A stretch of 34,400 nt of DNA, taken from NCBI GenBank assembly GCA_027575765.1, contig JANBPT010000474.1:1-34400 (forward strand), given 5' to 3'. This document shows, in pieces, positions 1-12,422 of this stretch (position 1 is its first letter; every line of letters starts with the position of its first letter). A program made the position numbers and the translations under genes. Below the pieces are notes generated by a model. It saw nothing but the letters and a program-made list of their open reading frames with translations. It made no database searches and was not told the origin of the DNA. This DNA is from Tieghemiomyces parasiticus. Taxonomy: Eukaryota; Kickxellomycota; Dimargaritomycetes; Dimargaritales; Dimargaritaceae.

Positions 1-2640
1 CAGTCAAGGATGGCTCAGGTTACGGCTATACCCTGCTACTCGTAGAATGGGACCCGAGGTGCAGCTCAGCAGGCGTGAAGCGGTGTATGCTAGGCAAATA
101 TATATATGAAGTACGAAGTGTTTTTTTTTCGATAGTATGTATATAGGATGTATACCTCTTTCCGGGCTCGGCCTAGGGGGATTGCCGTACGGCTCGACCG
201 ACACCAAACGGCGCCTTGACCATACCTGTCTCACCAGCTCCCGCGCTTAGACACGCGATATCACCGGCTGGTTCGGTGTATCCGCCCAAGCAGTTGACGG
301 TCGGACATTGTAATGCTCGAACCAAGGCTACCTACCTTTGGTGAACTGGTCTGAGTACTTGAAGACCACAGACGATGCCGATACCGTGAGCAATCTAGCT
401 CATATAGATACCGGGTTCCAATTGGCCATGTACGATTGGGCCTAGTGGGCAAGTGGTGTTTCGGTACAAACGGATAGGGAGTGCCTTGACCTTAATGCCG
501 GCCGAGGTGGAAAGCAATATAGGCAAATAAAAAAGTAAAAATTGCACCACGTATCGTGCGGAGAATTGGGGCGTAAAACCGTTTTGGGCGACCACGGGCA
601 TGCATATGGATTAATATATTATAGATAACGTGTATGCTGAATCACATTTGCGTGCTTTATTTCCATGTGCGTATATCATAAGACTTCCACGTATGCACGG
701 TTCGATAGGGGGATATCAGTTCTATGGCAACCGAGGGGCCTACCGGGAAGCCTCCCAGTCCAAGATCGTAGCTAGCCTACACACGTGCCCTTCCTGTGGT
801 AACCGTCAGGCTTCCATCATGGACTGGCCGCACCCTTCGTAACTAAGAAGGCAACAGTCTTCTGACTTCGGAAGCTACCGGCCAGATTCCCAAGCTCTTC
901 CCTTAACCGAGAAAGTCTCGAGATAAAACCGCGTTACTGCGCTAAACGGTTCTCTTGCCATCTATGGAATACTCCTAGTTAAGGAGGGCGAATCGTCCTT
1001 AATTGTAGAATCGTTGAGTGTGCAATAAACTGCTGTCTATACTCAACTTGGCCTACTCGCCTAGCAACCCTCCTTTGGGCCTCTTTCTAGCCGCCCTTTC
1101 CCCTCGAACCGCGCATCCCGTCACAGTACCATCGTGCAGAAGAAAACGTGCGAAAAGATTAAAGGCCTAGCGAGTTGGCAAGGTCAATCATAACATATAT
1201 ATTATGCACAACCATTATTAGTATTGAGCTTTGAAACCTCCCCGCCGGTACCACCGTCCCCCAGAATACTCGACAGGCGCCGAGTGGCAGAAGGAAATGG
1301 CCAGCTGTCGATCTTTAGGTCCCGCCCATGTATCAATTGTCACTTTTTCACCTGGCTCTATTTCGCTCTTTCGGCCTCTAGCATGGCACCTAGCCTCTGC
1401 ATTAAAGGGGCTTGCCATATGCGATTCCACGGCTAATGCCTGACGAGTCGTCGGACAAAGGCTGGGTCCTGCGCATACATCATAGTGCCGGACCCAAGGT
1501 GAGATATTTTTGTCCGGCCTATTGAAGCAGTGGCAGCAAGTGCCGTAGATCAAGTCTGTTGAGAAATTGATCGGATAAGTTCCGGCAGTACATGTTTAGT
1601 GCTCAGTCACAGTGGACCCCGGCGTGCCTTCTGGCACGTTTGTCTCTCGGCCGCCCTTCTTAACTATGGCGTCAGCGTCAGCCTCTGCCCGGGCGCTAGG
1701 TAGGAAGCGGAGAGGCAGGGTGTACTGCAAAGCCGAAGGCCACCTGTGATGCTGGAAGGGTCGACGGGAACGGCTTCAACTTAACGCAACCCCCCTCCCC
1801 TCTCGGCCAACAGCCGCTATTCACAGGTGTCGTCAATCAAATGTGCTGGGGCTGCACTCCAGGCTTAAAGGCAGAGGCCGCTGCATCCTGGGGCTTCATC
1901 GGATTGCCTCTCTCCGCCCCCCACACACCTAGCCTGCATATGTCCAACAAACGGGACGGGACGCGGAAACGGGTGGCAGGAACCAAAACGGTGGATCCTT
2001 CTTTGGGCGGCAGAAGGGGAGCGGTGGGTACGCACTGCTGGACTGTGCAAATTAGTAGACACCCTTCAGGTACCGGTCAATATTGGCCGGCCGCTTGTTA
2101 TTCCTATAATGGTTTAGTATTTCGAACAGCCGAGTAAACGCTTAATAGAGATACCGACGGGATCTCACCAGGACTACCCGGTACGCCACCATTGCAACGT
2201 TGCGCCGGCGTGGCGGGTGGGTTGACGGCGGGACCGTCGGCAGTGTGGCAGACCGTGCTGCTCATGAAATACGAGATGAGTGCGCTGCCGTTATGTAACT
2301 GCCGCATGGTGGTATGGCGGGGCAGTGGTCACCATGGGGCTGGCTGTATAGGGCTCAGCCTCCGCCTTAACAGGAAGGCGGATTGACATCCAAGCGGCGA
2401 TCGAGAACAGGCCTGCGTCGCACACTGTAGCGCCTAATCTCGTTCGGGCCATGTGGCCAACTATCAAGGATAATACCAAGGCTGGCCGGAATTGCAGTAT
2501 GTCAGGCCTCCACGACCCGTTCGACTACAGCAGATTGGCTGCATTTAAAGCATCGCTCTTGTCGATTAATAACAAGCCCTGCGGCCATACGTTGGCGAGT
2601 CCCACAACCGACGGGCGTGGGACCCATCCGTAGTTTCGCA
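1..2640. other. Window start, no gene recognised
   Basis: No conserved protein motif, splice-supported gene, tRNA or rRNA was recognised on either strand. Several open frames of 60-110 codons overlap one another in different frames (for example three around 1220-1550), which is what chance gives at this base composition. An AATAAA lies at 1024-1029 (+) without an associated coding region. The longest minus-strand frame (1218-1553, 111 codons) matches no family I know and has no visible promoter. The tail of a gene starting outside the window cannot be excluded. Confidence 0.5.
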
Positions 2641-3587
2641 CCTGTGACCTCGGCCCCCTCCCGCCGCCCCGGTGCTGCCCCCCCCGGGCCGCTGGGATGG
2701 GTGGGATAGAGGCGTTGCCAGTGCTCGCATTAGGTGTAACGATAGAACCCTCAATTCCCTGATTAGGCGATGTGAAACGGGCCGACGATCGCCCCCGTCC
2801 CCTCCCCCTTCCTCTACGTTTCCCCAGCGCCAATGGGCTCGCGGCCAGTGATCTGGCCCTGCTGTATGCACCAGGCCCTCACACTCTATGCCCCCCCCCT
2901 TCTCGTCCACACCCAGCGGCCGTCTGCTCACACTTTTGCCTGGTGTACGGGACCGGGGTATAAGTTTCAAGGCGGCGCCCGAGCGGCACCCCCTACACCT
3001 TCACTCTACCGAAGACTGCGCTCCTCCGCCCTGGCCATCTTCCCACATATACGCAGCTGTCATCTCGGCCAATTATTTGTCACAGGACCAACCTGGTATC
3101 TGTGGGCCCCTTCCCTTCTTGCTACAGGAAATATACCTTCCCGATGTCCTTTGGCCCTGCGTTGGGCATCTTTTTCCCTCTCGCCACTCCTACTTGACAG
3201 CCCATCTGATTTCTAGTCCACTCCTGCTGCACTTCCGCTCTTCTCTATCGTGTGCAAGTCGAGAATCGAGTACTATATATACACATATATATATATAGGC
3301 TGCAGCCGCCGCACCCCCGTGCTCCTGTGCGTGACTTTAGTGTCCCCCCCCCACATACACAATCCCTTAGCACTTTTCTTCTATTTGCTCTTTACAGCCC
3401 AACTAAATCTGTGCGTTTCTGTCCCCTTGGTGTCGCCTCCTGTTCTCCAGCCGACCCAGGCGTATTTTCATTCCCGCCCAACCCCGCCACTGCAGGGGCC
3501 GCCGGGGTCCGCACCAAACAGCCCCCCTCCCCTTCGCGGTGCCCACCCTGTCCCCACTGCCGCTGCCGCTCAGACTTCGACTGCGTT
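2641..3587 (+). promoter_or_regulatory. C/T-rich leader and promoter of the STK32-type kinase gene
   Basis: The plus strand becomes strongly pyrimidine-rich here, with long C runs (2677-2686, 2889-2897, 3344-3351), as in the leaders before other start codons in this window. An A/T block at 3271-3298 containing TATATATA lies about 290 bp before the kinase ATG and is the best core-promoter candidate. Long open frames on both strands through this stretch (2566-2970 minus, 2833-3791 plus) reflect the lack of A/T-rich stop codons rather than coding. The transcription start cannot be fixed from sequence, and a 5'UTR intron is possible. Confidence 0.5.
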
Positions 3588-6614
<3,027 letters not shown>

Positions 6615-7332
6615 GGACCCGATCCCCCCCTACCCTTACGCGCCCTTGCTCGCTCCTCGTGTGTTCTTTCTCATGGCATGTAAAGTTGTTTTTTTATCGC
6701 GGAATAAAATATGCAAGAATGGATGTGCTCGGCATAGAAAGACATGGCATATGGGCCTCCAGAATATCTACCATCATTTAACCTATACGGTTGGCACTCA
6801 GCATATGGGGGCCCATTTCTGCCTCTTAAGGAACCCCATCGGACTTCAACACCAACGGATCAGGCTAGACGCTTGTCACTTGGGCAGGCCAAAGAGTGAT
6901 TATGTTCTGTGCTTCCCCCCCCCCTGGCATACAATCCGCTTGACGGAGTTTGAATTTTGTACCGTGTACCGTGATAACCGTACCGCCAGAGTTTACTCAG
7001 CCCTTATTCTGGCTGAAGGCTGTTTGTGTAGCTGTGTACCGTGTCGGCTTTACCCTATCGACTCTCTGCGGAGTCTAGTGCTGTACCCTACCTTAACTGT
7101 CACACCGCTCCCACCTAGCTCACCACCGTCTAACCCGCCCAAGATGCGTAGGAGTCTGCCTTGAGCACGAATCTCTCCACATCCTTTAGAACAATTCGCT
7201 CAGACTATCCTATGCGACTACGTAGCCCTGGCGATTTCACCATCAACAGCCTTCGTACGCCCTATCCACACCCACCCACACATACACGAACGCGCCGGTC
7301 AAAGGAATCCAACGTCCTTCGCATTCCTTCGC
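6615..7332 (+). other. Kinase 3'UTR and leader of the DDT-domain gene, with upstream ATGs
   Basis: Holds the kinase 3' end and then C/T- and CA-rich leader sequence. Two ATGs precede the proposed DDT-gene start. ATG 7144 opens a 6-codon frame closed by TGA at 7162-7164. ATG 7212 opens an out-of-frame 76-codon frame that runs into the DDT coding region and stops at 7440-7442. If both lie in the mRNA they are upstream ORFs that would lower initiation at 7333. The 172-codon frame at 6646-7164 lacks an ATG start and crosses both UTRs, so it is not called. Confidence 0.4.
6703..6708 (+). terminator. Poly(A) signal AATAAA of the kinase gene
   Basis: A perfect AATAAA lies 89 nt after the kinase stop codon, on the same strand, following a T-rich stretch. 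Position and context fit a 3'-end processing signal. Confidence 0.55.
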
Positions 7333-8984
7333 ATGACCGTTCCCCCTACCGATATGATGACGACAGGCAACCGACCGGTCAAGGACCGCTGGGAGTTTGC
7401 TTTCGTCCACGGCTTCTGCACGCGGTTCGCGTCGCTCTTTAAGGACCTCCGTTTCGACCCTAATGTAAATATATACTACCCGCCAGGTTCGATGCGGCAC
7501 ACTGGGTCTGACCCGAAGGAGTACTACGGCCCCGATCGATATTTTTGGGACAGCTCCAGGCTCCTGTACGGCCTATCACAGTATACCGCCCTTCGATACC
7601 CGAGCTCACCACCGGACTTTTTGTTGTTGTTTTTCAGCGCACTCTCACACCATCACCATCTAAAACGTCCATGCCTCTCATCCACCACCCCAACCACGTC
7701 CCTAGGAATTCGAGGTGGCTCTACAAAGCCAAGATCTCGACTACTGGAACCGCATGATCCCGCTCTTTCTCGGACATATCAGCCGCGCCAAGTCGTTGCT
7801 CACCCAAGGTCAGCGTTGGCCCGCCGTTCTACCGCAGTACCTGGGAAAAGTCAGTGGGAAACTGCCCTGGACAGAATGTGACCCGTCTATCGCTCCCGAC
7901 GCTGAGTTCAGGACCTTATCGGCCGAACAGAAACTGCTAGTCATTTGGGGACTCTGCGAGACTCTCCTAATGTACGAACCAGCCGTACACAAGTACATCT
8001 CGAGCTGCCTGGGTAACGCTAAACAACTGGTACGGGAGGGGTTCCCGTTGGCCGTCGAGCCCTTCCATATGGATCACCAGTACATGTATTACTATTTCGA
8101 TGACGGTAAGTACACCATTTCGGCTGCAGGAGTTGTCCCCTATAGTGTGGGACGCGTAAAACAAAACGTATGGCGGGTGCCGGGTTGATGCAGGTTCGAT
8201 GATCAACCTGCCGACGTGTATGGGGGGGAGGTTAGCCTCGGAGTCACTAAGCTCGCAGGGAAGAATGTGTAACTAACCCTGCCGTTTTCCTTGCCCCTAT
8301 CAAATCCCCAGGTTCACCGTGGCTATACCGACAAACTGATCCACACTATCCAGATTGTCAGTGGGAGGCAGTAAGTATTTCTTGTGGGGGTTTGAAACAT
8401 TTTTTTATGTTCAGCTGAGCGCTGCTACATGCCGTACCTTCGTTACCAGTGCCCGATCTATTAACCGACGGTTGTGCATATATTTCTCTTAATTGATATG
8501 GCTTCCTCTCTCCTCCTCTCTTCCTCCATACCTATAGTTCGTATCCAGCGAAGAAGAGTTCAAGACCTACACGGCAAAGCTAGCCATGTCGACCCAGCGC
8601 CATGACAAAATCATGAACCGAATTCTAGGCCAAGAGATCAAACCTAAGATCGAGGCTGCCAGCGCGGTAAGTATATATGTAGCGGTGCGTCAGTCTCCCA
8701 ATTCCCTGACCTGGTAGTCTGGGATGACAAATATCACATGTATAATTGGCCAAGCGCGCCGTACAGTACGCTAACGGTTGACAATTACCGCACCGACAAT
8801 ACCTTCTACGTCTGTGGGTACTCCCCCCCAACTTCTCCAGAGAAAACAACAACAGGAGAAGGCCCGCCTTAAGGCCGCCATGATGCACAACGACGTTGAG
8901 ATTTTAGGGTCACGCACCCGCACACGAAATAAGGATACCAAGTACACCTATGACGACGAGATTGCGGCGATCGACGAGTACTAG
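7333..8984 (+). CDS. DDT/WHIM-domain chromatin protein, CECR2/RSF1-like (5 exons)
   Basis: Exons: 7333-7464, 7706-8105, 8312-8370, 8538-8666 and 8841-8984. They total 864 nt (287 aa) and stay in frame. The N-terminal part has the DDT-like helical pattern: DRWEFAFVHGFCTRF, then an LRFDPNEFEVAL stretch spanning the first splice. The middle has the WHIM pattern: LSAEQKLLVIWGLCE, followed by YMYYYFDDG and, after splicing, SPWLYRQ, the usual YxYFxDGxRLYRE-type block. A basic, Glu/Lys-rich end has TRTRNKDTKYTYDDE, like the RRxxxxxYxYDD tails of this group. Such proteins are non-catalytic partners of ISWI-type chromatin remodellers, where DDT and WHIM bind the ATPase and linker DNA. At 287 aa it is far shorter than animal CECR2 or RSF1 and has no PHD finger or bromodomain. 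The first intron and the start are the least certain parts, because the frame stays open upstream. Confidence 0.75.
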
Positions 8985-9178
8985 TCAACCTGTTCTAGTT
9001 GCTCGCTCGCCCCCCCCCCCTACTTCTTCCACCACCCTACAATCCTCCTATCGTCATCTTCGCCAGTTTCCGATTCCCATGTACATCTGGACACGGACTA
9101 CTAAAAACTTTGCGTCCAAACCAAATTCAAATATATATATATACCAAGTCCCCGCTCTGTAAAAAAAAATATCAAACC

Positions 9179-9184
9179 TTTATT
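9179..9184 (-). terminator. Poly(A) signal (AATAAA on minus) for the CAP gene
   Basis: TTTATT on the plus strand reads AATAAA on the minus strand, about 175 nt beyond the stop codon of the CAP-domain gene. The region 8985-9358 is the shared 3' region of two convergent genes, with an AT repeat at 9130-9141 and a run of A at 9162-9170; no other gene is seen in it. Confidence 0.45.
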
Positions 9185-9358
9185 CGTGAGTAAACCAGTG
9201 TAAAAACTAAAATGCGTGAATCGTGGTTAAGTATAGCATGATCTGCGCTAGGAATCGGCATAATCAAACTGAATGTAAATTATAACCTTACGCAACCCCG
9301 GTCCAGCCAGGTGGTGCAAACATGATTAATCACCTCCTTCCTGTGGGCCGACTTGGGC

Positions 9359-9946
9359 CTAGCTCGCCTGAGCGAAACACTGGGTCCAATAGATGCCAAC
9401 CCGAGCGGCGCCCATGGAGTTGCATTTGGTGCATAGGATGTTTTCACGATGGCCCGTCGAGCTCATCCAACCAGCCATAACTGTCTTCTCATCGGGGTAA
9501 CCATAGGCGACGTTCTCGGCGATGGTGGTCCACTTGACACCGGCCTGGGTGGCGCGGGTTCCCAGGCTCCCGGCGGGGTTGTTGTGGGTCATTTTGTTGA
9601 TGCTGACCTGGTACTTGCTCTGCGTGATGGCCATCTTCTCCAGGTTGGCGTGGAGGGTAAGGGCTTTGAGGCCCACTTTGGCGCGTTCGGCGTTCACAAG
9701 CTGGAGGATGAGGGCCTGGTTGGCGAGATTGGAACCCTGCTGTGGCGGAGTGGTGGGGGTCGAGGGCTTGGACGTCAACGTAGACGTCGGCACATTGTAG
9801 ACCGGGGTCTGCGGGGATAGCTGGGTTACATGCACCGTTTGGGTAACTACCCTAGTCTGGGTCACCACGACCGTGTTGGTGCACTCGGTGGTATACACGG
9901 GGCTGGCCACGACAGCGAAGAACGCGAGTAGGGCGGTGAACTTCAT
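9359..9946 (-). CDS. Secreted CAP/SCP-domain protein (YkwD/PR-1 superfamily)
   Basis: Single exon, 195 aa. The start at 9946 is chosen over an upstream in-frame ATG at 10018 because it begins a clear signal peptide (KFTALLAFFAVVASPVY, residues 2-18). A Thr/Ser/Pro- and Val-rich linker follows (~23-70, repeated VVTQT), probably O-glycosylated and typical of fungal wall or secreted proteins. The CAP domain covers ~72-195: NAERAKVGL near 86, H121 in THNNPAGS, AENVAYGY at 143-150 with E144, and GHRENILC at 165-172 with H166. These are the histidines and glutamate of the CAP cavity. The form resembles bacterial-style YkwD SCP domains more than the animal/plant type that has GHFTQ. CAP proteins act outside the cell; fungal relatives bind sterols or lipids, but no activity can be assigned here. 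Cysteines at 22, 172, 175 and 190 may form disulfides. Confidence 0.9.
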   Translation of the reverse strand: MKFTALLAFFAVVASPVYTTECTNTVVVTQTRVVTQTVHVTQLSPQTPVYNVPTSTLTSKPSTPTTPPQQGSNLANQALILQLVNAERAKVGLKALTLHANLEKMAITQSKYQVSINKMTHNNPAGSLGTRATQAGVKWTTIAENVAYGYPDEKTVMAGWMSSTGHRENILCTKCNSMGAARVGIYWTQCFAQAS

Positions 9947-10071
9947 GGTGCTGGCAGAGTCGGGAAATGACGAATGTAGATAAATCGTAGTAATGTGCCT
10001 TGGAGGGAAGAGATGCAATGTGCAAAGTATGTGGGAAGTGAGGAACTACATGTTGGTGGCTGGATTGCAGG

Positions 10072-10079
10072 TATTTATA
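10072..10079 (-). promoter_or_regulatory. TATA box of the CAP gene
   Basis: The minus strand reads TATAAATA here, 126 bp upstream of the CAP-gene ATG. It is the cleanest TATA element of the window, in the orientation and spacing expected for a regulated secreted-protein gene. Confidence 0.6.
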
Positions 10080-10215
10080 ATGGGAAGTCGAGGGAGGGGG
10101 AGGGGCTTACCACGTAAAGAAATCGGAGAATCGGGTACGGTCGCCGAATGCTTGCCAGTGAGCTCCACACGGAGATACATGGTTCTCTGCGATTAAAGCT
10201 GGCAGGCGTGGCCAG

Positions 10216-10710
10216 TCATGCGTCTGCGAAGGACAAACCAGGAGCGGACATGCGATAGACAACCAACATTGTCCATGTGTGAAAGCTGAGCGTACTCCCC
10301 TCCGTCGAAAAGCGGAGGAATCCCCCTTCGCTTGAAAGGGGCAATTGATTACCATCGCCTAGAGGCCTATCTGTGAATACTCGGTAGGAAATAGTCTTGA
10401 TAATTAGTCTCAGCTGAGACCACATACCCACCAGGCCATAGTAACCTACGTTCTCCACCCCCTCCTCTTCCATTCTCCTCGGTCTTGGTATACAAAAAAA
10501 TGTAGAGAAGTGGATTGCCAGTTTCCCATAGTGATGAGGGTTCGCGTCCAACTCCAACCCCTCTCCAAATGGCAAGCGGGAGCCAGCGATTAACAAAAAG
10601 GTAGGATCATCCGGAGCCCACCTCGACTGTAGTGACGACCGCGAACCATGAGCGATTCGAGCAGTGACGCCGATGTCCTTAATGTAAAAAGAATACTTTA
10701 CTGTGCACAC
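10216..10710 (-). CDS. Hypothetical ORF, 164 aa, doubtful
   Basis: An ATG-to-TGA frame of 164 codons with no recognisable domain, no signal peptide and no repeats. It is about the longest frame expected by chance in a window this size, and its codons lack the G/C-rich third positions of the conserved genes nearby. It spans a 14-bp palindrome (10407-10420). Listed because it has an ATG and a plausible length; most likely not a gene. Confidence 0.15.
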   Translation of the reverse strand: MCTVKYSFYIKDIGVTARIAHGSRSSLQSRWAPDDPTFLLIAGSRLPFGEGLELDANPHHYGKLAIHFSTFFCIPRPRRMEEEGVENVGYYGLVGMWSQLRLIIKTISYRVFTDRPLGDGNQLPLSSEGGFLRFSTEGSTLSFHTWTMLVVYRMSAPGLSFADA

Positions 10711-12422
10711 ACCCTAGCCAGTGCCAGGAGGTTACCGATGTTGAGTATTCGCTACCGATTCATATCCGCCATGGCGAACAGAAACCGAGGGCAACCTATA
10801 CCTCATTTGGAACATTGCATGTAGGGTCCGGCACGATGCGGTGAAGCGGAGTATTGCCCATTTACCATATTTGGCTAAGTTCGCCGCTCCATCCTTCCCG
10901 CCCCCCTCCCCCTCTTCCCCTGTGTTCGCGATTAGCTTGTACATAGTTAAAGTGAATCGTAGAGTACGCTTCACGCCCAGACGGAAAAGCTAAGGTTTAC
11001 TCCCAGTGCATCTTATTTCACCGTCCGAAATTAGTTGAAGAGGGCGCCAAGTAGAATACCATAAAACTAACGCAGTTACAAACTGGTGACGGCTTCTATG
11101 ATTACAACTGCAAACGGTACTCAACGGAACTTGATACTACAGGCCGACCGCTAAAAAGGAGGGGGGTGGGCTTTCCGCACCATGCTTGAGGGTGAACTCA
11201 TGCTAAGCATGGTGCCAACCTCCATCTGACCTCACGCTGGTCCCATTCTCCAAGTGGTCCTGGCCGCGGGCTATCACAAACACAGGCGATGTTCACTTCT
11301 GACACTTCCCACCTATACTGTGACTAGCCTTAACTACCCCGGTGCCGGTGTTCCTTTTTCGTTGGGAGACCATCTGGACGGCACATACCCTAGCCTCGTC
11401 CAACTCTCTCACCCATTCCCCCCTTCTACTTGTTCGGCCAACTCCTACCTGATAGTATACAATGAAGGTCCTCCAGTATTGTCGGCATCTTTTTCGCCCA
11501 CGGGGCCCCTACCGACAACCACCCTCTACGCTCTGAAAACGACTATTTTGGTCACCTCGGTTCCTTCAAAAAAAAAACCCCCCCCACAACGAGTTATACC
11601 AGTCAACCCTCCTATACTCTTCTCCATACCATATTAGTCCCCACCTCACCTCCATCTTCTTCAAGCCTCAACTCTTGTACGCCCTTCTACATCTCTGGCT
11701 TTCAAGCCCGCCGGCACCCCAATTTATAAGCAGGCTTTCCCTGTATATTTTTATAATTTGGTTTACACTACTTCCTGGTTGGCGCGGGACTAGACACTTC
11801 CTATACATTTGTCCAGCACTATCCCACATCACTTATTTAATTTCTTTGCGTGCCCAAAGTGGTCGAGCAGGCCGCAGTAGTGACAAGAATTCACTACCGG
11901 TTATCATCCATTTAAAGGTCGACTGAACATTTTCCAATAAGGCTAATCTTGCCTTTACATCAGTTGATCAACATGCGTACGGCAAGGGGAGCGCCTGGCC
12001 CAGTGGACAGGAGTATTGTGGAGACTCTGCCTTCCTCGGGAAATACAGGGCGGAGCATTGGGTGAGAGCTAAGAAACTTTTTTCCCCAAGTTATCCGAGC
12101 CCGGCGGCGCAGATGCTAAGATTCGGAGAATATATATCTATATATATTTTAGTCGCAGTGTCGAGAAACACCATAATTGCATATTAGTAAAAAGGTACAT
12201 GGATTGAATGCGGCTCGTGCAGAATGAACTGGGAAAATAAATCAGCTGAGATACGGCATAATACAAGTCGCATGGCATAAGAATGTGTAAGCTAAATCTG
12301 ACGAATGGGGAGGAATAGGGGCAAATTAGGGCATATGTAGTGATAGATGGTAAAGATCGGTAATACGCAGGCCGTACACCCTCCCCCCCCGCCCTATTAT
12401 TTTTCCCACTTAAAAAGTTCCC
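10711..12422. other. Intergenic stretch without a recognised gene
   Basis: Lies between the CAP promoter side and the 3' end of the coiled-coil gene. It contains a perfect 11-bp inverted repeat (11177-11187 / 11205-11215), a C/T-rich stretch on the plus strand (11380-11640) that resembles the leaders of this genome, a TATA-like ATTTATAA (11731-11738), and an A/T block at 12129-12150. Open frames at 11254-11637 and 11675-11926 begin with GTG or TTG and show no known motif. A spliced or non-coding transcript starting near 11.4-11.7 kb is possible but not supported further. Confidence 0.4.
11177..11215. repeat. Perfect 11-bp inverted repeat, 17-nt loop
   Basis: GCACCATGCTT at 11177-11187 is repeated in inverted form as AAGCATGGTGC at 11205-11215. 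It could form a stable hairpin in RNA or bind a dimeric protein. No gene assignment. Confidence 0.75.

Noticed and set aside
2566..2970. 134-codon minus-strand frame, Gly/Arg-rich
   Set aside because: Complement of the C/T-rich kinase leader; the composition explains the lack of stops.
6646..7164. 172-codon plus-strand frame
   Set aside because: No ATG start; it crosses the kinase 3'UTR, its AATAAA and the next gene's leader, with no motif.
9947..10018. In-frame upstream ATG extending the CAP protein by 24 residues
   Set aside because: The internal Met at 9946 begins a textbook signal peptide; the extension would bury it and is poor in coding character.
10525..10550. GGTTCGCGTCC resembling a tRNA B box
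   Set aside because: No matching A box, acceptor stem or anticodon arm in the surrounding 80 nt.
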